From: Acidovorax soli
GTDB lineage: Bacteria > Pseudomonadota > Gammaproteobacteria > Burkholderiales > Burkholderiaceae_C
Direction of reading: 5' to 3'
Assembly (NCBI RefSeq): GCF_014207955.1
Contig: NZ_JACHLK010000001.1
Span: 558,001 to 622,000, forward strand
DNA length: 64,000 bases
Position 1 is the first letter of the stretch. The number at the start of each line of letters is the position of its first letter. A program made the translations under genes and the position numbers. Of the stretch, positions 26,255-35,299 are shown one piece after another. The notes beneath the pieces were generated by a model. That model was not told where the DNA came from. It saw only the letters and a list, made by a program, of their open reading frames with translations, and did not search any database.

Positions 26255-26917
26255 TTTCCGGGTTCCTGCCAGTTAATCCTTGTGTTGCCCGTATATCGGT
26301 CTGTTTTATATCTGCTCTTGTTAATCGATTTTTCGAGAAGACTGTCTTGTCTGTTTGCCATCCCGTGTTTGCGATGCGTTGGACGAAGATTAGCAAGGAA
26401 CTTTTGGATTGGTACGGGTTCAGCGGCAGTTTCGGCCCCGTTCGTGACAAATTCATTAAATTGGCGCCGTTCGGGCCGAAGTCTGGCCATCTGAGGAAAA
26501 ATGCCCAGAACTCCCAAAAAGCCCCGCAGAAGACATGCAATATATGCAACAAAAAGCAATGAAAATCTGTTGCCATATGGGAGCAAAAAACAGGCAGATA
26601 CATTCCAATTAAATGAATACAGATGTGACAGCGTCCACCGTGGGGAAAAATCCGGCCGCCGCAGGCAGAAACAAATGTCCGCTGAAGGGCGTTGGGCCCC
26701 GTATCCACTTCGCACGCCGAAGAGGGGCGGGCTGAGAGCGGCAGTCGGCCCAGGTCCACACACGGGCGGGGGAGCGTGGGGCGCTGCCGTGGCCCTCGAA
26801 TCGCCGGCCTGCAGGAGCACCGGGCCACGGCGGGCTGCATGGCAATTTCCGCGTTGACCAGTTGCGGCGTGCCGACCTAGCATCGCGACGCTTTATCCAC
26901 CTCTTGAAGGAGCATTC
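26255..26917. other. 663-bp gene-free stretch, relatively AT-rich in its first 390 bp
   Basis: No credible gene is seen in either direction. From 26270 to 26650 the base composition is clearly richer in A+T than the flanks, with short dyads such as TGCA-ATATA-TGCA (26536-26548) and a TATAAA box on the minus strand (26310-26305) about 50 bp before the first export gene. It is probably a long regulatory region for the export cluster. The right part (26700-26900) returns to high GC and carries the collar-gene promoter. Confidence 0.5.
26854..26883 (+). promoter_or_regulatory. Probable promoter of the collar-domain gene
   Basis: TTGACC (26854-26859), 18-bp spacer and TAGCAT (26878-26883), 34 bp before the ATG at 26918. 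AAGGAG lies at 26907-26912. Confidence 0.5.
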
Positions 26918-27577
26918 ATGGAAGCATTCATCGGCACGGTCATGGCCGTCGGGTTCAACTATGCGCCGCGCGGCTGGGCGTTCTGCAACGGCCAATTGAT
27001 CGCCATCTCACAGAATTCCGCTCTGTTTGCACTGCTGGGGACGATGTATGGCGGCGATGGCATCAGCACCTTCGCATTGCCGGATCTGCGCGGCAGGGTG
27101 CCGGTGGGCTCCCAGGGGGCCGGCCCCGGCATCTCCAACGTGGTCCAGGGCGAGAAGGCCGGAACCAACAACGTGACCGTGATCGCCAACACCACGGCCA
27201 CAGCGACCCTGTCGGTTGCCAACCTGCCGGCCCACACGCACGGCGTCACGGTGAACCCTACCGCCGTCACCACCAGTGTGCAGGTGTCCACGGTCGCTGG
27301 CACCACCGGCACCCCTGCGGCCGGTTCCTACCTGTGTGCGGCGCCTGCGGGCGGGCCCGGCAGCGCGACCATCTACGCGCCCACCGCGTCGTCTCCAGTC
27401 AACCTGGGCGGGGTCGGGACCACCCTGGGCACGGGCGCGGTGACTGTGGACTCCACGGGCAACGGCCAGCCGCTGGCCATCCCTGTGAGCACGAGTGCCA
27501 CGGTGTCCATCATGCAGCCCTACCTGGGTTTGAACTACATCATCTGTCTGGAAGGCATCTTCCCGTCGCGCAACTGA
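26918..27577 (+). CDS. Phage tail-collar-domain (microcystin-dependent-protein-like) protein
   Basis: The 219-residue protein opens with the tail-collar signature: MEAFIGTVMAVGFNYAPRGW, FCNGQLIAISQNSALFALLG, then GGDGISTFALPDLRGRVPVG (1-65). The rest is Thr/Val/Ala/Gly-rich with NLPAHTHGV, then a fibre-like beta-rich part, and closes LGLNYIICLEGIFPSRN. Such stand-alone proteins (MdpB type) occur in many bacteria outside prophages; function unknown, perhaps surface or contractile-tail related. No other phage gene is near. It is convergent with the sulfotransferase-hydroxylase-GNAT operon, which could modify it (inference). Confidence 0.85.
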   Translation: MEAFIGTVMAVGFNYAPRGWAFCNGQLIAISQNSALFALLGTMYGGDGISTFALPDLRGRVPVGSQGAGPGISNVVQGEKAGTNNVTVIANTTATATLSVANLPAHTHGVTVNPTAVTTSVQVSTVAGTTGTPAAGSYLCAAPAGGPGSATIYAPTASSPVNLGGVGTTLGTGAVTVDSTGNGQPLAIPVSTSATVSIMQPYLGLNYIICLEGIFPSRN

Positions 27578-27604
27578 AGCAGTCCCCTGGTTCCGGGTGC
27601 GGCT

Positions 27605-28621
27605 TCAGTCCGGGCTGCGCGCAAGCCGCCGTTGCTCGAGCTGGCGGTAGCAGCGGATCGCTTCGTCCAGGCGCTCGCTGGTCGGCAGGAAGGGCTGTCC
27701 GCCGGGCGGTGGCGCCGGGTCGCCCTGGAACGGGCTGCCGGTATGCTTGGAGTGAAAGCCCGAGCGTGCCTGCAGCGCTTCCCGCTCGGCGGGGCTGCAT
27801 GGCATCCCCAGCAGCTGCGGCAGCTCCTGCCAGATCGCCCCGGGCAGTTGCCGGTAGTCCATCAGCACCAGGTCCTGCGTGCTCGCCATCTCCAGGCCGC
27901 AGCGGTACAGGCTTTGGAGCACACGGATGGCATGGCCGTCCAGGTCGCCGGGGGCGAGTTCCGGGTCTCCGGGCCGGTGCACCAGGCTTTCCAGCCGCGA
28001 CAGGTCGATCAGCCCTGGCACCATCTGCAGGCCGCGCTGGCGGCGGTGGGAGGCGAGCACTTCCCCGGGTTCGCGGTACAGGAACACGGTGGGAGTGCCA
28101 GGGAACGCCGCCTGCACCAAGGGCATCCAGGGCAGGTGCCAGCAGTCGAACTTGATGACCAGGTGCCGCTCTGCGGGGCTGCGCCGCTGCCCCAGCGCGG
28201 CCACCAGCCGTTGCAGCGTGCGGGTGCCTCCGCTGTGCTCGGGGTGGTGGTGGTGCAGCCGGAAGAAGGCGTTGAGTACCGGGGGCTCCGACATCACGAT
28301 GCACTGCGGCAAGGTGGCCAGCGCCTGTGTGATCAGCGTGGAGCCGCATCGCGAGACGTGGAAGATGAAGGCCGCCGGCGGTACGCTGTCGGGCAGGTCG
28401 TCCAGTGCGGACCAGGGGGTGCTGCAGACCAGGCGGTCCTGCGCTGTCTGCCGGGCCAGGCTGTCTTCGAAAAAGGGAGCAGTGAAGCGCTGCTCGCCCA
28501 TGAAACGCCACCAGACCCTGGCGGGGTCGTGCTGCAGGGTCACTGGAAACCAGCCGTGCAGCGATGGCCGCTCGGCCGGGCCCACTTCACGGCCGCGCAG
28601 CAGCGCCTGTTCTGCTTGCAT
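27605..28621 (-). CDS. Sulfotransferase-like P-loop protein
   Basis: The 338-residue protein has the PAPS-binding 5' loop FIFHVSRCGSTLITQAL near residue 80 and a second motif VFLYREPGEVLASHR near 175, as in sulfotransferases. The catalytic base cannot be pinned from sequence alone. It starts 35 bp inside the preceding hydroxylase gene, so the two are coupled. It may sulfate a protein or small molecule hydroxylated by its partner (inference). No transmembrane segment is seen. Confidence 0.75.
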   Translation of the reverse strand: MQAEQALLRGREVGPAERPSLHGWFPVTLQHDPARVWWRFMGEQRFTAPFFEDSLARQTAQDRLVCSTPWSALDDLPDSVPPAAFIFHVSRCGSTLITQALATLPQCIVMSEPPVLNAFFRLHHHHPEHSGGTRTLQRLVAALGQRRSPAERHLVIKFDCWHLPWMPLVQAAFPGTPTVFLYREPGEVLASHRRQRGLQMVPGLIDLSRLESLVHRPGDPELAPGDLDGHAIRVLQSLYRCGLEMASTQDLVLMDYRQLPGAIWQELPQLLGMPCSPAEREALQARSGFHSKHTGSPFQGDPAPPPGGQPFLPTSERLDEAIRCYRQLEQRRLARSPD

Positions 28622-29327
28622 GGGTTTCCTGCAATCGGTCGGCCAGCTGCGCGGCGCTTGCATGGCTGCTGGCGCGCAGCGCTGCAATGACCTGCAACAC
28701 ATTGCCATCGTGGATGGAGGGATCGCCGTAGGGCGAACTTTCGCGCAACACCCCGCCGGCGGCCAGGAACAGCTGGGTGAGCCAGGGGTTGGTCACGCAG
28801 TCGATCATGAGGTGGATGCGGGCCCGGGCACTGCGGTTGTGGGCACCGTGCAGGCAGCTGGCATTGAGGTACCAGGCGTTACCCGCCGAGAAATGGACTT
28901 CTTCGCCCTCGATGCGGTAGGTGGCCAGTGGCGAGGTCTGCACGGGAATGTGCAGGCGGGTCAGGCCGTCTTCCAGGGCCCCGCCCGCATCCCGGTGCTC
29001 GTGGATCACGGCCCCGGCCTCCAGCCCCATGAGGCGGATCGAGGTTTTCTCGCACTGGAACTGGTCGATGGCATGGCGCAGGTGCGGGCAGCGCGCCAGG
29101 ATGGCGGTGTCCTCGAAACGGCCGCTCTCCACCGGCATGATGTGGTCGGTGCGGCCCTCGACGGAACGCAGCGGGACACAGCTCCAGCCGGTTTCATAGG
29201 CGGAGGTATTGAAATGGCTGATCCATTCCGAGGGGGCCACGCGCTGCAGGTCGCCCTGCAGCCGGGCCAGATCGAAAGCGAGCGGCAGTTTCAGGTAGGG
29301 GGTGGGGGCGGTGCCAGGGGAATTCAT
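28587..29327 (-). CDS. Aspartyl/asparaginyl beta-hydroxylase-like 2-oxoglutarate dioxygenase
   Basis: The 246-residue protein shows the family iron site: HEHRDAGG (His and Asp), LHIPVQTSP, and the second His with a 2-oxoglutarate-binding Arg in CLHGAHNRSARARIHLMID. The family hydroxylates Asp or Asn side chains, or free amino acids, using Fe(II) and 2-oxoglutarate. Its start overlaps the stop of the GNAT gene by ATGA and its end overlaps the sulfotransferase start, giving a three-gene operon. Target unknown. Confidence 0.8.
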   Translation of the reverse strand: MNSPGTAPTPYLKLPLAFDLARLQGDLQRVAPSEWISHFNTSAYETGWSCVPLRSVEGRTDHIMPVESGRFEDTAILARCPHLRHAIDQFQCEKTSIRLMGLEAGAVIHEHRDAGGALEDGLTRLHIPVQTSPLATYRIEGEEVHFSAGNAWYLNASCLHGAHNRSARARIHLMIDCVTNPWLTQLFLAAGGVLRESSPYGDPSIHDGNVLQVIAALRASSHASAAQLADRLQETHASRTGAAARP

Positions 29328-29851
29328 GCAGGGGCGCTGTGCCAGACCATCTGCGTGAGCATATCGTCTTGCGAGGTGGCGGTGAATCCGAGCTGGTCGT
29401 AGAGGCGCCTTGCTGGCGGATTGGTGCGGCTGACATTCAGGCTGAGGGCCTGCCGGTGCCCTTGCGCATGGGCCTGCAGCGCGCGCAGCACGGCGGTCGC
29501 AGCGCCGCAGCGGCGGGCTTCAGGCAGCACCACGATGTCGACCAGGTGGAGCGCCCCGGGGGCATCGTCGACCACCGCGCGGCCGATGGGATCGCCCGAG
29601 CGCAGCAGCAACCACTGGCGGGCCTGGGGAAACTGGTGGCGAAAGCCCATCTCCTGCGCGTTCTGCTGCATGGCCATGAGCTGTTGCAGCAGCGCCGCGT
29701 CGGGGATGGCCTGCTGCAGGTCTTCGCGGCTGGAGGCATACAGGGTCTGCAGGAATTGCTGGTCGGACTCCAACCTCTCCCGCAGGGCAAATGGTTCTGG
29801 CAAGGGGTACACGGTGGATTCCCGGTTGTACGATGCGTTCGTTCCCTCCAT
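29324..29851 (-). CDS. GNAT-family N-acetyltransferase
   Basis: The product (175 residues from Met at 29851; a GTG at 29890 would add 13) has the GNAT core. Strand HLVDIVVLPEARRCGAATAVLRAL holds the acetyl-CoA pyrophosphate-binding Arg/Gln-x-x-Gly-x-Gly/Ala position in the degenerate form RRCGAAT. ALSLNVSRTNPPARRLYDQLGF is the conserved C-terminal motif. Substrate unknown. It is the first gene of the operon with the hydroxylase and sulfotransferase, and is divergent from the small gene at 29908. Confidence 0.78.
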   Translation of the reverse strand: MEGTNASYNRESTVYPLPEPFALRERLESDQQFLQTLYASSREDLQQAIPDAALLQQLMAMQQNAQEMGFRHQFPQARQWLLLRSGDPIGRAVVDDAPGALHLVDIVVLPEARRCGAATAVLRALQAHAQGHRQALSLNVSRTNPPARRLYDQLGFTATSQDDMLTQMVWHSAPA

Positions 29852-29907
29852 TCTGGCAAGGGAATGGGCCCCTTCCAAACCCACAATCACCTGACTTGAC
29901 GCAGCCG

Positions 29908-30207
29908 ATGAGCATTTCCTTTGAACCCATCCACGCCGTGGTGGGCAGCCACTTCACTGCCCACACCCAGCTTGGCACCGTGGAGCTGGTGCTGGTGGAC
30001 GCCAGCGAGCGCGCGCGGGGCCATCTGCCACAGGCATTCCGCACCCCCTTCTCCCTGCTGTTCCATGGGCCGGAGTCACCCCGGCTGGGACAGGACGTCT
30101 ATGCGCTGGACCACCCGGCACTGGGGCGCGTGGAATGGATGCTGGTGCCCGTGATGCCGGACCCCCAGGCGCCACAGATTCCCCGCTACGAGGCCGTGTT
30201 TGCCTGA
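29908..30207 (+). CDS. Small conserved-looking protein of unknown function
   Basis: The 99-residue product MSISFEPIHAVVGSHFTAH...IPRYEAVFA has no signal peptide, membrane segment or motif I can name. Its strand-rich pattern (FTAHTQLGTVELVLVDA, FSLLFHGPESPRLGQDVYAL, VEWMLVPVMPD) resembles small beta-domain proteins seen near tail-collar proteins, perhaps DUF6916, but this is a guess. It is divergent from the GNAT gene with a 56-bp gap, so it probably belongs to the same locus. Confidence 0.55.
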   Translation: MSISFEPIHAVVGSHFTAHTQLGTVELVLVDASERARGHLPQAFRTPFSLLFHGPESPRLGQDVYALDHPALGRVEWMLVPVMPDPQAPQIPRYEAVFA

Positions 30208-30247
30208 GGAGCGGGCCCCGCTTGTCCCAACCAGGCGCAAGGTCTTT

Positions 30248-30267
30248 GCGGGCCGGCCAGGGCCCGC
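30248..30267. other. GC hairpin after the small gene
   Basis: GCGGGCC (30248-30254) pairs with GGCCCGC (30261-30267), loop GGCCAG. No U-run follows, so it may stabilise the messenger end or act as a weak terminator. Confidence 0.35.
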
Positions 30268-30305
30268 GCCGTTCCAACCCAAATTGCAAAGCTGTCGCAC
30301 CCGAC

Positions 30306-30351
30306 TAAGCAGATCTGCTTACTAGGGTTTTTACCGAAGGCGTCCTACAAT
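30306..30351 (+). promoter_or_regulatory. Palindrome and -10-like box upstream of maeB
   Basis: TAAGCAGATCTGCTTA (30306-30321) is a perfect 16-bp palindrome. It lies 24 bp before a TACAAT box (30346-30351), so it would cover the -35 region of a maeB promoter. It is a candidate operator; no clear -35 is visible. Confidence 0.45.
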
Positions 30352-30427
30352 CGCCATCCCCTGAAGCGTGTAAGCCCGTTCCTACAGGCGCTGACACCTT
30401 GCGCCACCCCAAGCTGGAGACAACTGA

Positions 30428-32749
<2,322 letters not shown>

Positions 32750-32797
32750 GTGATTGAACAATAGCGAGCACTAACTTATATTGCTTGCATTCCCCCG

Positions 32798-32835
32798 AAG
32801 CGCCTGCCCAATCTTTGTGCAGGCGCTTGCTTTTT
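32798..32835 (+). terminator. Intrinsic terminator after maeB
   Basis: AAGCGCCTGC (32798-32807) pairs with GCAGGCGCTT (32819-32828), followed by GC and five T. Confidence 0.75.
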
Positions 32836-32904
32836 GGGGACCGTTGAGTCACACTACGGGCTCGAAATTTCGGGTTAACCCGTAGTTTCTGAAAGGTGTT
32901 GTTG

Positions 32905-33321
32905 ATGCTGAAGGCTGTAGCCGCCCGGGCGCGCAAAGCAGGGTTTTTGTGTGCGGTGGGTGTTGCGTTCGTTCTGTCCCCCCTGGTGGGGCAAGCCCGC
33001 CAATCCTCCCCGACCCCCGACGGTTCCACCACCTCCCCCATCGCTCTGGCCGAGTTGCCGCCCCAGGGGCGTGCGACGTATGCGCTGATCCGTGAGGGAG
33101 GCCCGTTTCCGTACGACAAGGATGGAACGGTGTTCGGCAATCGCGAACGGCTGTTGCCCGCCCACAAGCGCGGCTACTACCGGGAATACACCGTCAGAAC
33201 ACCAGGCTCGCGCAACCGCGGGGCCCGGCGCATTGTGTGTGGCGGCCAGCCCCGGACGCCGGACGCCTGCTACTACACCAGCGACCACTACGCCAGTTTT
33301 CGCGAAATCCTCGAGAAATGA
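32905..33321 (+). CDS. Secreted guanyl-specific ribonuclease (barnase/RNase Sa type)
   Basis: The 138-residue precursor has a signal peptide (about 1-32, ending near VGQA). The mature enzyme keeps the family active site: Glu in YYREYTV, Arg in GARRIVCGG and His in YTSDHYASF. Other family features are LPPQGRATYALIREGGPFPY and VFGNRERLLP. It cleaves RNA after G in the periplasm or outside. GAAAGG is spaced 8 nt before ATG 32905, favouring it over a GTG at 32896. The barstar-like inhibitor follows 141 bp downstream, matching the barnase-barstar arrangement. Confidence 0.88.
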   Translation: MLKAVAARARKAGFLCAVGVAFVLSPLVGQARQSSPTPDGSTTSPIALAELPPQGRATYALIREGGPFPYDKDGTVFGNRERLLPAHKRGYYREYTVRTPGSRNRGARRIVCGGQPRTPDACYYTSDHYASFREILEK

Positions 33322-33462
33322 TGCCTGGCATGCTGTCTCTGGCCGATTTTTGCGGCCATGGGCAATGTGCGCTCTTGAATCCCCCACCCGTAAGCCGTAC
33401 GCTGTGCAGTCTTGCGGACAGCCGAAGTTTTTGGACTTTATCAAGAAAGAGTAGCGGAGAAG

Positions 33463-33891
33463 ATGCTGCAGACGCCACTTCGTAAAGACCTGGAAACGCC
33501 ACTGCGTGGCGTGCGCACCAACATCGTGCAGTCCATCCGCGCCTTCCGCGTGCAGGACCTGCAGGATGCGGCCACGTCCCTGGGGCACCACTTCCTGTAC
33601 GCCAACCTGGCCCACGCCCAGTCCAAGCAGGACGTGCTGGACCTGATCGCGGGGCAGTTCACCTTCCCGTCGCACTTCGGCAAGAACTTCGACGCGTTGT
33701 ACGACTGCATGACGGATCCCTTGCACAAATCGGGCCCGCAGCCCGGTTTCATCGTGGTGCTGGAACAGATCCCCGCCACGGGCAAGTTCGACAAGGAAGC
33801 ACGCGAGCAACTGCTCGACATCTTCCGCGACGCAGCGGACTACTGGAGCGATCGCAAGATCCCCTTCCGCTGTTTCTATTCTTTTCTGTAG
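33463..33891 (+). CDS. Barstar-like ribonuclease inhibitor
   Basis: The 142-residue cytoplasmic protein contains the barstar fold (about 45-140): SKQDVLDLIAGQFTFPSHFG, KNFDALYDCMTD, GFIVVLEQIP and a C-terminal helix-strand ending FRCFYSFL. The FPxxFGxNFDALxD motif is diagnostic. It should bind and block any RNase that stays in the cell. GGAG lies 7 nt before ATG 33463. An N-terminal extension of about 40 residues precedes the domain. Nearby secreted RNase supports the pairing. Confidence 0.88.
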   Translation: MLQTPLRKDLETPLRGVRTNIVQSIRAFRVQDLQDAATSLGHHFLYANLAHAQSKQDVLDLIAGQFTFPSHFGKNFDALYDCMTDPLHKSGPQPGFIVVLEQIPATGKFDKEAREQLLDIFRDAADYWSDRKIPFRCFYSFL

Positions 33892-34096
33892 CCCGTTCTG
33901 CATCCACCAGCCAAGCAGAACGGGCGAACGAGGCTAACGAAGCACAGACGACCAAGGTCCAAGGCATCGAGATCCCCGCCGACCCTGCCGCCGAAAGGAT
34001 GCCCACTGACAAGTTGGTGGACGTGTCCCCCCTGGCGCTGCGCATGAGCAGCCCTTTCAACGCCGGTTACTGGCTCAGCGCGGCGTAGCAGGTACA
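33892..34096 (+). pseudogene. Possible gene remnant or unstarted coding stretch
   Basis: A plus-strand frame ending at TAG 34086-34088 has coding-like G/C third positions from about 33926 and encodes KVQGIEIPADPAAERMPTDK followed by LVDVSPLALRMSSPFNAGYW. There is no good start; the only ATGs (33999 and an internal one) lack a properly spaced ribosome site. It may be the 3' remnant of a lost gene, or a small gene with a non-ATG start. I do not recognise it. Confidence 0.25.
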
Positions 34097-34210
34097 TCCC
34101 CCTGAGGCGCTTCGCGCCTTCCCCCTTCTCTCGAATTACTGCGTAATTCGGGAAGGGGGACGCAGCCAGTGCGGCGGGGCGGCCCTTGCACGGCTGCCCT
34201 GGCTTGGGCA
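34097..34210 (-). repeat. Dispersed intergenic repeat, copy 1
   Basis: Reading on the minus strand it runs from GCAAGGGCCGCCCCGCCG through a long hairpin to GGCGCGAAGCGCCTCAGGGG. The hairpin pairs CCCCCTTC/GAAGGGGG (34121-34128 / 34152-34159) and CGAATTAC/GTAATTCG (34132-34139 / 34143-34150). Copies 2 and 3 lie at 48761-48874 and 61998-62074. Confidence 0.8.
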
Positions 34211-34239
34211 GCGCGCTTTCTACCTTCGCGCCCTGATCT

Positions 34240-35028
34240 TCAGGTCTTGGGGCCCATGGCGGCGGCCAGGGCCACGTATTCGTCCACGGGGACTTCTTCG
34301 GCGCGGCGTTGGGTGTCGAAGGTGCCGGGGTAGGCCTTGGCTTCGAGCCAGCGGCCCAGGGTGTGGCGCAGCAGCTTGCGGCGCTGGCTGAAGGCGACCT
34401 GGACCAGTTCTTCCAGCAGGGGTTCGCTCAGGGGCACGGGTGCCTCGCGGGGCACCATGCGCACCACGGCACTGTCCACGCGCGGGGGCGGATCGAAGCT
34501 CTCGGGCGGCACGAAGAGCACGTTCTCCATCGCGTAGCGCCACTGCAGCATCACCGACAGGCGCCCGTAGTCGCCCGTGGCAGGCGATGCCACCATGCGG
34601 TCGATCACTTCCTTTTGCAGCATGAAATGCTGGTCCTCGATCACTGCGACATGCGCCAGCAGGTGGAACAGGATGGGTGTGGAGATGTTGTAGGGCAGGT
34701 TGCCCACCACGCGCAGCTTGAGGGCCGGCTGGCCCACGCGCGCGCGCCAGTCGAGCGCCAGCTGCGTGAAATCGACCCTGAGCACATCCGACTCGATCAC
34801 CTCGAGCTGCCCATGCAGCCGCAGCCTGAGCGCCAGGTCGCGGTCCAGCTCAATCACCGTGAGCCGCCCCAGGCGCTCCACCAGCGGCTGCGTCAGCGCC
34901 GCCAGCCCCGGCCCGATCTCCACCATGGGCTGGCCCGCCTGCGGCGCAATGGCATCCACGATGCCATCGATGATGCCGTGGTCGGACAGAAAGTGCTGGC
35001 CAAAGCGCTTGCGGGGAATGTGTTTCAT
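34240..35028 (-). CDS. rsmA: 16S rRNA dimethyladenosine transferase (A1518/A1519)
   Basis: Methylates two adjacent adenines in the 3' hairpin of 16S rRNA late in 30S assembly. The 262-residue product starts [14 protein letters not shown] and has the SAM motif [14 protein letters not shown], the acidic IELDRDLA and the catalytic [11 protein letters not shown]. The frame is open 45 codons upstream, but Met at 35028 is the family start. It is the third gene of the lptD-surA-rsmA block, with a 271-bp repeat-containing gap from surA. Confidence 0.97.
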   Translation of the reverse strand: MKHIPRKRFGQHFLSDHGIIDGIVDAIAPQAGQPMVEIGPGLAALTQPLVERLGRLTVIELDRDLALRLRLHGQLEVIESDVLRVDFTQLALDWRARVGQPALKLRVVGNLPYNISTPILFHLLAHVAVIEDQHFMLQKEVIDRMVASPATGDYGRLSVMLQWRYAMENVLFVPPESFDPPPRVDSAVVRMVPREAPVPLSEPLLEELVQVAFSQRRKLLRHTLGRWLEAKAYPGTFDTQRRAEEVPVDEYVALAAAMGPKT

Positions 35029-35104
35029 CTCAACTGGATCGTGCACGCAGCCCTGTGAGGCCGCGTGAAAAAAGCGAAAGCGCCCAGAATCTGAGCGCGT
35101 ATGC

Positions 35105-35180
35105 GGTGAATGATGCACCATCCGCCGAGGCAGGGCTACTGGGCACTCGCCGTTCGACCCCACCCTCGGCGGAGTTCACC
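35105..35180. repeat. Nested inverted repeat between surA and rsmA
   Basis: TCCGCCGAGG (35121-35130) and CCTCGGCGGA (35164-35173) are perfect complements, and outer GGTGAA (35105-35110) and TTCACC (35175-35180) extend the pairing. The loop is 33 nt. Origin and role unknown. Confidence 0.45.
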
Positions 35181-35230
35181 TGATCGATCACCCGCAGTAC
35201 ACGGCGCGAGGGCGGACCGGCCGCAGCGCC

Positions 35231-35299
35231 GGGCCGCCCCAAGCAAGGCCAGCCCCCTCGGGGGGCAGCGAACCACACGCAGTGGGGAGCGTGGGGGCT
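35231..35299. repeat. Second dispersed repeat type next to surA
   Basis: A GC-rich block GGGCCGCCCCAAGCAAGG ... GCAGTGGGGAGCGTGGGG with an internal GCCCCC/GGGGGC stem (35252-35257 / 35261-35266) abuts the surA stop. It resembles a repeat I associate with Comamonadaceae genomes; only one copy is in the window. Confidence 0.5.

Noticed and set aside
26501..26857. Plus-strand 118-codon frame in the gap before the collar gene
   Set aside because: No ribosome site, odd Arg/Lys-rich composition and no recognisable fold.
26918..27577. Prophage remnant
   Set aside because: Only a collar-domain gene is present; no integrase, portal, capsid, terminase or attachment site is seen nearby.
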